Assembly: GCA_033557465.1 (NCBI GenBank)
Contig: CM066034.1
Span: forward strand, 985,157,637 to 985,221,636
DNA: 64,000 nucleotides
Reading direction: 5' to 3'
Source of the DNA: Ichthyophis bannanicus
Taxonomy: Eukaryota > Chordata > Amphibia > Gymnophiona > Ichthyophiidae
Shown: one piece after another, positions 20,940 to 32,579 of the stretch
Layout of the letters: each line of letters begins with the position of its first letter
Numbering within the stretch: the stretch's first letter is position 1
Program-made: the position numbers and the translations under genes
The notes under the pieces: model-generated
The model's input: the letters and a program-made list of their open reading frames with translations, nothing else
What the model was told of the DNA's origin: nothing
The model's database searches: none

Positions 20940-22140
20940 CCTACTACTCTAGGCACATTACCTTCCTCTATGCTTGGTTTTTTTTGAAACTGTGAAAGCG
21001 TTTAAGTTTTGCTTTGAATGGAAATTCTCTATACTTCAATTATATCCTCTTGCTATATAGAGATCCTCTGTTTTTATCCCGTCCCTTTTTTGTAGTTAGT
21101 AACTGATTTTGTCCCCATCACCTCCACCAGGAGGGCATTTCAAGCATTTTCTGATGTTGCTTTTAAAATTTACCTCTTTTCAGCTTCATTTTATGGCCTG
21201 TGGTTCTATAGTCTCCTTGTTTTTGGCAAAGGTTTGTTTCTTTGTTAATACCTTTTCAGTATTTAAGCGTCTGTATCATATTTCCCTTGCCTCTCTCTTT
21301 CTCTAGGGTATACATATTCAGGCCTTAGGTCTTCAAGTCTCTTTCCTTACGTCTTCTGGCGCAGACTCCATACCATTTTAGTTGCTTCCTCTGAACTTCA
21401 AGTCTTTTTACATCTTTTGTGAGATACTCTTTAATAAGGATGCCAGTGGGGACTCACACAAGTTAATAAACAAAAGTACTAAGAGGGATTAGGAATATAG
21501 AGAAAATATTAGGAATTAAAGAAGGTCCATGTTTCAGTAGCTTGATCTGGGGCAAAAATCCCCAGGTAAAGGAAATCCACTATAGAGAGACAGACCAAAA
21601 ATAATCGGGCAATATTTTTTGTGTTTCTAGAGGAAACCAATCCAAATGAAATGCAGATCATATATGATGCAAGGGTTTGCCCAGGTGTCTCTAATTTTCA
21701 TCTTAAAACACCCTTGCCTATTTACAGAGGGAACCTACCTTTCAGCTGCATCTGCACCTATTCCCTCTGCAAAGATCTGCTGTTGGAGCCAACCACAGAG
21801 TCTAAAATCTATTCAAAAGAAACAGGATAAATAAGAAATTAGAGTTTCATGTATTATGGGCAATGATTAAAAACAACTTCCTTATCATCCTGCTAGACCA
21901 GCCCACACAAGTGGGTCATGCTCCCTTGCCAGCAGGTGGAGGAAGACTTGAGCATCTTCCAATGATGTCATCACGAGGTATGACCACTGGTGTAGCGGTG
22001 AGAGAAGCCAATAATTATCTATCTCAGCAGGTGACAAGGTGTGTAAACTGGTGCAGCAATACAGATAGACCTGATTCTTCTGGCTCACATTGCGGTGCGG
22101 AGGTCATTGAGATTTAGTCTTGAAGGGTCCAACATGGCTC
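20940..22140. other. Unassigned sequence, possible LTR-like segment at its end
   Basis: I see no gene. The stretch 21885-22130 (CTGCTAGACCAGCCCACACA, CAGCAGGTGGAGGAAGA) has the feel of LTR or DIRS terminal sequence, and 59215-59290 carries an inverted segment with GACTAGTCCAGGA of similar character, but I cannot define ends. Confidence 0.3.
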
Positions 22141-22388
22141 AGAGCATGGATATTTTATTTTTATTTTATTTATTAACAATTCTTATATACCGCACTATTA
22201 GACATCAGCGCGGTTTACATTGAACAAAAAACATCCGACAATTTACATATGTCTGGTCAATTACATTTAACAGGAGATATAAACTTGGGAAATAGGGGAA
22301 ACTATATACAAAGGTGTGTTATCTGACAAGAGATATCATAGTTAACTATATACAAAGGTGGTGCAATAGTATATGGAACTGTTTGTAT

Positions 22389-23318
22389 TTACATTGTGTA
22401 GTTGGCCTGTTGCGATGGTCTGTCTGTTTGGCCACTCCTGCTATTCACCTGGAGGTTATGTTCTGAGCTGTCATTGAGATATTTAAGGAAGAGGAAATGT
22501 TTCAGTGACTTTCTGAACTGACTCAAATTTGGTACTGATCTGATTTGTGCTGGTAAGGTGTTCCATAAAGTGGGGGCACAGAGTCTGAATGCTCTGTTGG
22601 CTGTTGATCTGGCACATCTTGTGGTGTCGTTTGGGATAGCTAGTGTGTTCATTTCTGCTGTTCTTCTTGGCCTGTTTGGTGCAAGTGGTAGTATGAGGTT
22701 GGAGAGAGAAGAAGAGGTGAGCCCCTTGATCGCTTTAAATGTTAGCAGTACAGTCTTGAAACTGATCCTTGCTTGAATGGGAAGCCAGTGTAGCTGTTTT
22801 AGGAGTGGTGTCACGTGGTCTCTCATAGATGCCCCGAGGAGTACCCTCGCTGCACTATTCATGGCCAGTTGCAGGGGGTTCAGGGTGGACCGGGGGAGCC
22901 CCTGTAGAATAGAGTTTGCAAAGTCGAAATGGGGAAGTATAAGGGCTTGATAAATGGTACGGAAATCATCTGGTTCAAGTAGTGTGCGTAGGTGTCTGAG
23001 GGATCTAATTTTAAAGTAGATTGCCTTGACTGTGTTGGCTATGTGACTCTTCATGTCAAGGTTTTGGTCCAGTGTTACTCCAAGGTAACGTATTGCAGGT
23101 TTCACTTGGAGCTGGGCATCCTTTACATTAATACAACTAGGAGGAGTGAAGCTGGTGTTCCTTGAGACGAAAAGGACTTCCGTCTTTTTGTGTTGTATTC
23201 TCAGGTTTTGGGATAGGAGCCACTCTGCTACGGCGTCAAAACAGTTAGTCAGCGGTGTGAGGTCCAGGCAATCCAATGATATTGGCATATATAGTAGCAC
23301 ATCGTCTGCATATATCAT
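22389..23318 (-). pseudogene. L2-like RT, YADD to C-terminus
   Basis: A 309-codon open frame that begins at the catalytic motif (MIYADDVLLYM), not at a true start. It continues through NLRIQHKKTEVLFVS, AIRYLGVTLDQNLDMKSHI, LPHFDFANSILQGLP, LHWLPIQARISFKTVLL and the terminal LCAPTLWNTLPAQIRSVPN block, with a natural-looking end. The thumb and C-terminal regions are therefore complete. A frame change at about 23320-23330 separates it from the upstream palm frame. The conserved catalytic Asp pair is present, so inactivation comes from the frameshift and the missing 5' half. Confidence 0.85.
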
Positions 23319-23328
23319 GTAACTGACA

Positions 23329-23760
23329 TTAAAGGATCTGATGATGTTGCAGAGGGGTTGAATATATATTAAACATCAATGCAGATAAGGAGGATCCTTG
23401 GGGTACACCTTGACTTTGTTGGAATGGTTCAGATGTATCCCCGTCAATTCGGATGTGCTGCCATCTGTCGGACAGATAAGATTTGCACCATTCAAGTGCT
23501 GTTCCGCAGATGCCTTTTTCCCTTAACCGGCAGATGAGAATTTCATGGCATACCGAGTCAAAGGCCGCTGCTATATCGAGAAATACAAGAGCGAAACCTT
23601 GGCGTATGTTATCCATACCTGAGATTATGTTGTTGAGGAGTGTTGTAAGTAGTGTTTCAACTCCATGTGACTCTCTGAAACCATGTTGAGCCGGATATGC
23701 CTTTGTCTTCTTGAGCTGGAAACCACCCTTTGTCCAGCACTGTTTCCCACAGATTACTTG
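23329..23760 (-). pseudogene. L2-like RT, palm fragment
   Basis: Encodes AYPAQHGFRESHGVETLLTT, FALVFLDIAAAFDSVCHEIL (first catalytic Asp) and SQGVPQGSSLSALMFNIY. It ends where the frame shifts before YADD. The first ~25 codons of the longer open frame (up to 23835) do not look like RT, so I place the element's 5' end near 23760. Confidence 0.75.
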
Positions 23761-23764
23761 CACT

Positions 23765-24540
23765 TGATGGGCTGAAGAGATGTGCAGAAAAACCTCTACG
23801 GTGCCCCTGAAGGGAGGGGGAGGAGAAATCAGCAAGTTAGGCTCAAGCTCCCCTTCCCTCTTGCTGTCTTAGCCAGAATAGTAAAGTTTCCATGAAGCAT
23901 GGTATGCGAAACAAAGGTCTTCGTAGGGCTTGATGCATGAAGATCTCCAGAAGACACAGTAAAACTAAATGATTGAGAGCTCTAATGCTTCTTATGAGTG
24001 AATTGCTTCTGGCTTATTGTCTCATTCTGTTTTAGGTTCCTTGGAGTGTAGCCGACAGTGTTGGTTGGTAGCTGGGGTCACAGCAATTGAGAGTTATGGA
24101 GAGTTTGTCCCAATGCTGCTAATGGTGTGGATTAGAACTGTTTGAATATAAAATGAAAAGTTAAATTAAATAAAAATGAAAAGTTGAATTAAATGAAAAT
24201 GAAAGGAGAGGAGTTCTGACCCGTGATGGTGATTGTTGGCAGCTTCCCTTGAGGCGGTTCACAGTCACTGCATAGAGGGAAAGCACACCTTACTGAGGTC
24301 TTTTCTCCTCCTTGTAGTATTTACAAGTAATTTATGTGATCTGCTGGAGGGTAGCATTAAGATAAAATTAATTAAGTGCTGAGGTTTTGTGAGGTATATA
24401 TGACTTATCTGCATACAATAAATTGTTTCTACGTTTTTCTCCTTTTGCATTTTTTGCCCATTGGTTAACATTAGGCTCTATTTAGCTCTCTTGTCTACTT
24501 AATAAAGAAGATTAAAAGCAAACATGAAAAAAAGGAAGCT
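23765..24540. other. Unassigned sequence
   Basis: No gene recognised. A small direct duplication of AAAATGAAAAGTT lies near 24150-24190. Confidence 0.4.
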
Positions 24541-26772
24541 GAGGCCTTGCTTTGGCAGTGGGGCCTCCCAGACCTGTGTAGAAATTTGGGTTTCCATGCA
24601 GTGGGACTCCTGATCATGTTTTCCTTTGTGCCACAGTTGACTTTTTTTCAGTGTTTTTTCTTTGCGGCCTATATTGTTTGCTTTGGCAAGCCTTTTTCCT
24701 GTTTTTTCACAGTCTTTTTCTTTTTTTTTGCATTTTTTTCCTTAGAGCCAAGTGGGGCTGGGCGAGCATAGCACTTGTCTGCCACTGTGCCGCATGTGGC
24801 ACCTGCAGGATCAGCTCTGCAACAGGCTCCTTTTGCTCCCTGGGTGATGGGATGTAAAGATGCTAAATTTTTGGCATCATCGGAACTCCAAATGCCAATT
24901 CGGGGTCTCCTCTGCATCTTCTACACCTGCTTTATGGCACAGGCAGCCCTCATTGAGGAGAACATGGGTATTTTGGAGGGCTGAGGAAGCCTGAAGCTCA
25001 GTCCAGTCAGCTCCCATGTATCCCTTGGGGCCATAGGGGATTCCATCTGTTGGCTTTGAGCAGCAGCTGCTGAACCAGCTTTTGGGCTCTTTGCAGTCTT
25101 TTTTGGCTGCTTGGCAATCCCCTTCACAGGGGTCCGAGACCCTCACCTCACTTATGGGGGAATCCAAGCCCTCAGATGGCGCTGCCATAGCTTTTCAGGG
25201 GGGGTTAAGTGCCCCCATCTCACCCATTTACATGGATACTCCAAGGAGTCCAGTTTTATTCCCTACAGGGGTGGGCTAGGATGCTGACAAAGATTCCTTT
25301 GTGTCTGAAAAGGAGTCCAAAGAGGAAGGGGAAATTCCCTTATGGAGGGCAAGTATCCTTTTATTTATCCACCTTTTTCATTGGGAGGACCTCTCAGTGT
25401 TGATCTAGGACACTATGGCAGCCTTACAAATTGAGGAGCCTATGTCCATACCACCATCTCAGATGGACCCTATCCTGGAAGAAATCAGGCATCCTTCTGT
25501 TTTTCCCCTCTCCCCCCATTACAAGAGCCAATAGATCAGCTCCTGGTTTCTCAGTGAGAGAATCCAGAACTGGGCTTTAAGGGACTGAAAGCTCTGGCTC
25601 AAGGCAAGCTGTATCAGGTCTATGGGCTCCTTTGGGTAGATACCCTTGTCACAGTTGTGACTAAGTGCAGGATTCTTCCTGTGAAAGAGGGCACTGTGCT
25701 TAAGGAAATTCATAACAGGAGGGTAGAAACCCTCCTTTACAGCCTTGGCCTTGGGTTTCCAAGTGGGCCTCTGTGCAGGCCTGGTAGCCAAAGTGTTCTT
25801 GTGCTGGATTCAGCAACTGCTAGACAGTCCTGAGGCTGACAGATTGAAGTCAGGAGCTGCATTTCTAGCTGACACTTTCTATGACCTGATCAAAGTTTCA
25901 TCCAAGTCTGGTGGCAGTGGTTGTGGCTAGGTGATGGCTCTGGCTTCACAATTGGTCAGTGGATGAAGCCTACAAGTTCACTTTCAGCGGCAAGTTGCTT
26001 TTTGGAGGATCTTGGAAAGTTCGGGAAGGACCTAAGAGAGTCCCATCCTCAGAGGCTTCTGGAGAACAGGCCCAAGAGTGTTCATTGTATCTCTTGGATG
26101 GCCTCAAGTGGAGCTTAGATATGACTGCAGACAGCCAAAGCTTGGGTTCAGCCTACTCCTCTTATGAATCTATGGCCAAGAAGGGCCAACCCCTTCAGAG
26201 CTCTCAGAAGTCTCAAGACCCCTCAACAGTTGCTGCTAGAGCTGGGAAGTCCTGTGATGAGACTCAGCATGTCCTTTCCAAGGTACAGCTTTGAGGTACG
26301 CACTAAAGTTTGCAAAGCCTTTAAGATATGCATATGTAGAGTATCCTTGCAGCTCCCACTCAAGTGGGTGGCAGTCGCAGATTATTTGGAGACTATTTTA
26401 CCTGTGCCTTCCATAGAGCAACAATGCTCAAAAAAGGAGGTTCCTTTCAGCCTATGGAGACACTCTGGTTGGTCATTGCATCAGTTCAGCCAGGGCAGTT
26501 CCTTTCATATTCCCATTAGGAAACAGCATCAGCAGTTCTTCCACTTCTGCATCCTGGGCCATCATTTCCAGTTCTTAGCTCTGCCTTTTGGGTTGGCAAC
26601 AGTTCTTTGCACATTCTCGAAAGTGATGTTGGTAGTAGTGGTGGCGTTCCTGTGCAAGCAGAGGATCTATGTTCACCCTTACCTGGATGACTGGCTGATT
26701 CAGACTACCTGCAGAAGTTGTGAGAAGACACAGCCCTCATGATTCAATGGCTGGAATGACTGGGGTTGGTGA
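24541..26772 (+). mobile_element. DIRS-like retrotransposon fragment (gag-like and RT)
   Basis: The plus strand encodes a decayed gag-like region and then an RT. The gag part shows GAAFLADTFYDLIKVSSKS (about 25850-25910) and, in another frame, a WLWLHNWS...FSGKLLFG segment (about 25925-26000), typical of vertebrate DIRS gag proteins. The RT follows at 26330-26740. The YR recombinase and methyltransferase that complete DIRS elements are absent: a LINE 3' end interrupts at about 26773. Stops and frame changes are frequent. The 5' limit is uncertain. Confidence 0.7.
26164..26742 (+). pseudogene. DIRS-like reverse transcriptase fragment
   Basis: The last ~120 codons of this frame carry the DIRS RT signature: SSFHIPIRKQHQQFFHFCIL, FLALPFGLATVLCTFSKVM and the catalytic block VHPYLDDWLIQ, with LDD in place of the YADD of LINEs. 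DIRS elements copy via a circular DNA and integrate with a tyrosine recombinase. The frame's first ~60 codons do not fit the family, and the 3' part beyond the catalytic motif is lost to a LINE insertion. No RNase H domain remains. Confidence 0.8.
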
Positions 26773-27443
26773 ACAATTATTTTATTTATTTAACATTTCT
26801 TTTATATACCGTTTTTCTCCAATTCAAAATGGTTTACAGAGAACAAAATTAACAGTGTGGGTACAGCTGTTTTACATGGAACAAGAACAGTGGATGAACA
26901 TTTAGCAATTGAACAGAACTATTTACATTAAGTTATGGAGGTAGGGGGGATATGTGGTAAAGGGATGGGGTGGGGTGAGGGGGAATAGGGGTAGAGGGGA
27001 TGTAGTGTTTAAGGGGGGAGTGGATAGAATTCTGAAAAAAGGGATGTTTTTAGCATTTTTCGGAATTCTGAGTGTTCGTTGCAGCCTCTTAGACTGGGGG
27101 GGGGGAGGGCGTTCCATATAGAGGGGGCATAGAGGGAGAAGGCACGATTGCATGTTGATTAGTACATTTTTTCTTTTGTGCTGGGATGCTTAGGACATTT
27201 ACTGTGTTGGATCTATGTGGTCTAGTAGAGGTTAATTTTGGAAGGAGTGAATGTAAGCATGAAGCAGATTCATTGTGTAGGACTTTGTGGACCAATGTGA
27301 TGATTTTGAATTTTATCCTGGCTTGTATGGGGAGCCAGTGGAGGTCCCTTAGGATGGGGGTGATGTGTGGTGAGTGTGTTATTAGACGCGCCAGGGTATT
27401 TTGGGCTTTCTGGAGGCTGTGCCATCGACAGCTAATGCAGACA
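26773..27443 (-). mobile_element. L2-like LINE, 3' fragment
   Basis: A minus-strand tail (TTATTTTATTTATTTAAC near 26776, GTAAACCATTTT near 26830) precedes a short coding remnant. The frame at 27089-27451 encodes LITHSPHITPILRDLHWLPI and PIQARIKFKIITLVHKVL, the conserved LHWLPI block of L2/CR1 RT C-termini. It is 5'-truncated near 27443, next to a palindromic hairpin, and inserted into the DIRS-like fragment. A 10-base G run lies at 27096-27105. Confidence 0.75.
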
Positions 27444-27444
27444 A

Positions 27445-27485
27445 TTTGCACTTAATGTGTGTTGACAACATACGTTAAGTGCAAA
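27445..27485. repeat. 41-nt hairpin (20-bp imperfect arms)
   Basis: TTTGCACTTAATGTGTGTTG and its near-complement CAACATACGTTAAGTGCAAA are separated by one A. Two mismatched positions are present. A GTTTAGTAAGGGCC about 15 nt downstream resembles the GTTTACTAAA-type terminus, so this is probably a small member of that element class. Confidence 0.8.
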
Positions 27486-27514
27486 ACATTAGTGGGGTTT
27501 AGTAAGGGCCCTGT

Positions 27515-28830
27515 ATCATTACATGTACACATTTTACAAATGAAAGGAAAATATTCCACAGTCTAGCCTCACACATCCACACCAAATGCAGTTACCAACT
27601 AGACATCATCCTATATAACTTGCCCCATCGGGAAAGCTGTGCCCTATAAGGAGAATCTCAAGTATGAAGATGTTTTGAAATTTCAATTAGTTGGAGCTTG
27701 AAGGTCACCGGAGAAAGGCATACGTAAATCACATTGCTGGGCATCAGCTGTGTAGAAAGGACAAGGGAATGACCTAAATCAAACAGAGAGACCATTCATG
27801 TAGGTTAATTGAGGGAAGTCTGCTGAATAATGAGGACATTTAAATATCAATTACATTAAAACAATTTCATTTGTATTTTAATTAGGGTGAGGGCAATTTA
27901 AATAAAAGTACGTGTTGGTTTGCATATTTCATTAGACACTTTCCAAATATTTTAGTGGGAATTGAGGCTTATCCAAAACTCGGGTAAATCTAAAAGTTGA
28001 AGAGATTTTAAGTTGAAGTGTGCACACATCTGAACCCTAACTAAATGTCAGAGGCAACTCCTTAGATTTTTTTGAAGCCCCACTGAACACCTAATGACTC
28101 CATAAAGTTATGTTGTCTATTGGTTTATGTTTATGAAGCAGGGTCATGTCTTTCTATGACGCTTTATTTAAGCGTATTCCACAGTAAACCCAGACAAACT
28201 GGCACTAATGTCATGAATGGCCAGACGATGGCCCACATACCAGCACCATCATACGATTCTTGTAACATATTCCCTTTTCTACGAATAACTGAAATTGTTA
28301 TACCTCAGAATTAAGTTTCTTCACCAATAGAGCCTAACAATGCCTACAACATGAACTTGTAGAACCGACGACTTGCTAGAGTCCGCTCTAAGAACTTGAA
28401 TATATGTATATTGACCCGTTAGGTTCCGCTCTGAGTAGCAGAGATCTCTACTGATCCTATGAATCCTCTTCTGGAAAATTATCAGAGCACTTATAGGTCA
28501 CAGAACAGGGAGGTTACTCTCTCTGTAACATCATTCTGGGAGGAGGCTCTTTTGGGAGGGAAAATTCATTCACTATGAAAACCCCACCCAAAGGCAGATT
28601 TCAGTCTTTGGCTGGTTCAGCCATTGTACTATCTCTACCTGGTTAAACCAAACCCAGGTGGGAGCAATAGAGTTGGAGAGTGACAGAAGTTGCTTAGATC
28701 TTGCACCCAATATCCACTGTGTCCTGATAAGCATCGCCAGCACCCCCTTTGCTCAGAAGAACAGGAGCCAGTTCTACCAGAGGAGAAGAGAAGGAGTAAA
28801 GCTGCTGGTCCAAAGGAAGAAGGAGAGGAC
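27515..28830. other. Unassigned sequence
   Basis: No gene or element recognised. Confidence 0.4.
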
Positions 28831-28835
28831 CTAGA

Positions 28836-29033
28836 GTAGGGGTCTCCAAACCACTCCTGTAGGGTCGCAATCCTGCCAGGTTTTCGGGATGTCTCTGATA
28901 AATATGCATGAGATTTATTTGCATGCACTGACCCAATTGTATTTGAATTTATCTCATGCATATTTGTTAGGAATATCCTGAAAACTTGACTGGTTTGTGG
29001 CCTTCCAGGAATGGATTTGGAGATCCCGGGTTT
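28836..29033. mobile_element. Palindromic MITE (~200 bp)
   Basis: The left half (GGGGTCTCCAAACCACTCCT, CCAGGTTTTCGGGAT, AATATGCATGAGAT) is the imperfect inverted complement of the right half (ATCTCATGCATATTTG, GAATATCCTGAAAACTTGAC, GGATTTGGAGATCCC). TAGAG flanks both sides as a possible 5-bp TSD. Half-copies of the same family lie inside repeat block A (1430-1545) and across the B2-A2 junction (3960-4150). Confidence 0.75.
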
Positions 29034-29034
29034 A

Positions 29035-29690
29035 GAGGAACATCCGTATTAGCTAGTAACACCTAGCCAAGGAGCTTACAAGATGCTGTACTAAGGATCT
29101 GCATCTATGGTAGCCTCCAGCTCAGAAGATACACTGCAACGAGAGAATGCGGGAGAAGGGTTTCCCCAACCAGGGATAACCACAGAGCAGGTAGAAAGGA
29201 TTCTTCATAGCATATTTTCCTTTCTCAGCCAATACTTACGTTTGTTACTGTTGTTAATGAGCCCTATATAACTTTTAAGTAAATCCTTTGGTTCAGAACA
29301 CCAATTTATTGAAAGAAAAGGAAGTGGACTGAGTGGAGTAAAATGCCATAGGCCTCCCAATATTTACTGGCCCTGTTCTAGAAACTCTGATCATCCCAAG
29401 AGTTGAGACAAAGGCAGTGCATTTTTCTTAGCAAAAAAAGGTGCCGGTACTGATATGCAGGGTCCTTTCATTAATACATGATGACTATGCGTGAATTTTA
29501 GTAGGCAATAAAAAAGGTGCTGGTGCTCCATTCCACTGTGTACCCCCTCAAGAAAAGCCCTGCTTAAAAGGCAGTATTTCCTCTTGGAAATTGTGTCCCA
29601 GACCGCCAGACAGGGTATAGAGCCATCAAAAGGGGCTCCAAGACTGACAAGGGTTACACATGTTGTCCCAGGTCCTTTAGCACACATAGG
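29035..29690. other. Unassigned sequence
   Basis: No gene recognised. Confidence 0.4.
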
Positions 29691-29691
29691 G

Positions 29692-30670
29692 CCTGATGTT
29701 TAAAATGGGCAAATGCCACTACAGAGGGATATTCATCAGCATTAACATGGTTAGTGCCAATGAATATTCACTGGTTCCACCGCTACATGCCTTGATGTTA
29801 TCTGGGTAGAATCGGAGCCTTTTATGGGCATTGTGGGGTGGAGCAGAGGTGGCACCTTTTGCTAACCGGGCAGCGGCGATATTGAACTGCTGCCTGGTTA
29901 GCAACCCACGGGTAAAGATAGGCGTAAGAAAAGCTGGACTATCTTTACCCGTCGGAGCTAACTGGGCAGCGGCTCAATATTGCCCCTGCCTGGTTAGCTT
30001 CTGCGCCATGCGGCACATTGCGGCATACGCAGATATTCAATTCCAGTGCCTGGATACGGCCCTGGATTGAATACCCAGGGTTAAAGTTCACTTTCAGTTT
30101 CTTCATGACTTGATCGAACTTGCGATCAAGAACTGATTCTGCCGTTGGTGTCATCTCCACTGTGATCTCTGTGGCTAGGTCATTGTGAGGACGATGGCAA
30201 AGAACAGCCAGACATATCTGCCATCTTGCAGCCAGGCTCCTTCTCTTTTCGAGGGCCTTTTGTGGCCATTGCATCACAACACAGTCAGGCTGCTCTTCCA
30301 GTGAAGTCGGGCATGGTTTCTTCACCAAACAAAACCAGTAGGAGCTGCGAAATGGCAAATTTAAGGGCAAACGGGAGGTAAAGACTCCAGTAAAAAGGCA
30401 GCTCACATCTGACCTCTGCTCATGGTGTCATGTGACCCATTAATATTTTTTTTAAACAGCGGCCACTGTGGCTAAAATCAGATATTCAGCTCTGATATCC
30501 AGATTGTGGCTGGCGCCGAATATTGAGATGATGCAGTGAGCCCCGGTCACTATTCATAAACTGGTGATTTTCAACCCCGCTATACAGATAGCTACAGTAT
30601 CTCAGAGATAGCCATTTAGGAGAGCTTTTTGTTTTTATAAGCTATCTCTATAGCAGTGCTGAAAATACCC
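29692..30670. mobile_element. Hairpin-rich non-autonomous element
   Basis: Contains nested inverted repeats: ACGGGTAAAGATA (29908-29920) with TATCTTTACCCGT (29940-29952), and GCTAAC-GGGCAGC / GCCTGGTTAGC pairs on either side. A GGATATTCA...TAACATGGTTAGTGCCA segment near 29735-29770 is shared with 54070-54100. The right part includes a CTATCTC...GAGATAG-type pair near 30600-30655. I see no TSD and no coding capacity. The right boundary is a guess. Confidence 0.5.
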
Positions 30671-30934
30671 ACTATACAGCTCCTCCCCCAGACTGCTCTA
30701 GCACTATCTGGGTAGTGATGAGGTGGACAGGGGTAATTCAGCAGCACTAATACTAATTCCTGGACTTTCAGAGATGAAATAAGCCTGCAGATGACTGTGT
30801 TCTTCACAAAGGCCACACAGTCATCCCCCCAAAACCATGAGGTCAGAGGTGATGTCAAGAATCCATACTATCCATCTCGGAGCGGAGAGATCTTAGTCTC
30901 GTTATACATAAATGTGGAACTAGAAAATGCTGTG

Positions 30935-31205
30935 AGCATAGGGACTACCATACTGGGTCAGACCAAAGGTCCATCGAGTCCAATATCCTGTTTCCAGTAG
31001 TGGTTGATCCTGGTTGCAATTACCAGGCAGGATTACAAAAGGTAGCGAGATTCAATGCTGCCTACCCGTGGCGATAAGCAGTGATTCTTCAATTCTACCC
31101 TAATAACGATTTGTGGATTCTTCCTCCAGGAGTTTGTCCAAAGTATTTTTTTAAAGGAGCTACACTAATTGTTTTTACCATATCCAGAGGTTTAATTTGC
31201 ATTGA
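30935..31205 (-). mobile_element. CR1-like LINE, 3' end, diverged copy
   Basis: ACCATACTGGGTCAGACCAA and GGTCCATCGAGTCC open the minus-strand tail, and a TTCCTCCAGGAGTTTGTCCA segment and a TTGAGTGAAAAAA segment follow, as in the copies at 35.4, 53.1 and 57.3 kb. It is more diverged than those. Confidence 0.8.
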
Positions 31206-31610
31206 GTGAAAAAACCTGTAATGAATCTCCATAACCAGTCAAAAGACTTTCAAGATCCTCTCCCATGGTGCAAGGTGGGCATGGACCTGTTTTCCTTCTC
31301 AGGTCAGGATTACTTAGTGATGGTAGACTATCCTCACTTCTGGGAGGTGAACCCAATTGCACACACTATCTCCAACACTATCATAGAGAGTTGCAAGGCA
31401 CAGTTCACTTGCCATAAGATTCCTGACTGTCACAACAGGTAATAGGCCATAGTTCGCTAGCAAGGAGCTCTCATTATGCCAGCGATTGGGAATTTGAACA
31501 TGTTATTTCAGAACTGTATCATAGCTACTCTAATTGGAAGGCAGAATTAGTAGGGAAGATAGTTAGAGGACTTATTAAAAAGACAAGCAAACAGGTGTGA
31601 CAATAAAGAT
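31206..31610 (+). pseudogene. Ty3/gypsy-type integrase remnant
   Basis: The plus-strand frame 31206-31442 encodes PWCKVGMDLFSFSGQDYLVM followed by a VDYPHFWEVN segment, the start of the integrase catalytic core (first catalytic Asp in MDLF) of gypsy-type LTR retrotransposons. The next blocks continue in a shifted frame: a NRP-FASKEL segment near 31440-31470, where the second catalytic Asp would be expected (DNGPQF in relatives), and a SYSN-KAE-like segment near 31530-31550 around the catalytic Glu region. Frame changes and stops show decay. Integrase inserts cDNA into the host genome. No LTR, RT or gag is attached, so this is an isolated fragment next to a CR1 end. Confidence 0.75.
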
Positions 31611-31789
31611 CTCTGCAAGCTATATTAAACTGGAGACACACACCAACAGAAGGTACAACAGTTGATATCCAGACAAATCTAGACAATGCTCCCAACTCCA
31701 AGAAAGTTTCTCTTTCCCAGTGTGACAGAGGGAGCGATTTACCGAATCTCACAGCACTGCTGCAAAGCCAAAATTTACTATGACCATGG

Positions 31790-32008
31790 AGCTGTAATGT
31801 AGCACATGCCTTTGAGACAATATTGACAACCCAGGAGTTCCTGGGTTTTCTTGGCAGTGTAACCAGAAATAGATTGTCAGGCCTTTCTTCTGAGGCAATG
31901 GAGGATTAAGTGACTTGTCCAAGGTCACAAGGAGTACTAGTGGGAATTGAACCCTAGTTTCTTGCTTACTAAGGTAGTGCTCTAACTCACTAGGCCACAC
32001 CTCACATA
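31790..32008 (-). mobile_element. tRNA-derived SINE with RTE-like tail (family A)
   Basis: Minus-strand head: TGGCCTAGTGAGTTAGAGCA and GGGTTCAATTCCC (about 31945-32005). Body: CAAGGTCACTT-type core. Tail: CAATCTATTTCTGG, GCCAAGAAAACCCAGGA and a GTCAATATTGTCTCAAAGGCA ending that corresponds to the tail of the RTE at 54.4 kb. Homologues lie at 48425-48645 and 51425-51632. Confidence 0.85.
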
Positions 32009-32009
32009 C

Positions 32010-32560
32010 AAAAAAAAAAATCTGATTCTGGTGTCATCTCATTTACAGCCTCTCAGTATAGGCAGATTATGAACTAACACGAAACCCTACAAAAGTCTCT
32101 GAAGGCTTGAAATGCAAATCTACCATATCATAATGACCAACACGGTATGACCATAATGACTAAAATTAACGCAAGTAAGGAAGCCACCCAGAAAAGAGCA
32201 GCACCATAAATATTGCAGTGTTGCCTGCATGTGGGTTCAGAGAGACCTGTGCCTCATGTTACTGCTCAGCAAATGTAAAAGCGGCAGCTGGCAGCGAGGT
32301 GCCCATAGTGATGGGGCTTTATTTGTGCAGCCTATAGCTGGCGCCAAAATTCCAAACGTGCTGAGTCTCTTTTGCAGGCCTCGGCAAATTTTTGTGTGGA
32401 TTTAGGAGCCAGGCCAAAATCTTAGGAGCCAGTGCTTGTGACCGCCTTGCCCCGACCCCCCCCCCCCCAATTGTCTCTCACGCTGGTCTCACGTTCTGAA
32501 GTTTCACAAGACCAGCGCCAGAGTTCTTGCACCGTGCAGCACCTTTAGACAAAAACTCTA
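32010..32560. other. Unassigned sequence with a 13-base C run
   Basis: No gene recognised. A C run lies at 32456-32468. Confidence 0.5.
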
Positions 32561-32579
32561 TAGTTTCAGATATTAAGTG

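Larger units (their letters stand above)
22150..23760 (-). mobile_element. L2-like LINE (second family)
   Basis: The minus-strand 3' end lies at the TTTTATTTATTAAC run near 22160. The UTR carries GTAAACCGCGC near 22215, and the coding part spans two frames (23329-23760 and 22389-23318). It resembles the 3' fragment at 6773-7335 in both tail and C-terminal protein. The 5' part (endonuclease) is missing. Confidence 0.85.

Noticed and set aside
29945..30406. 153-codon minus-strand ORF as a gene
   Set aside because: It overlaps the hairpin-rich repeat and has no recognisable domain.
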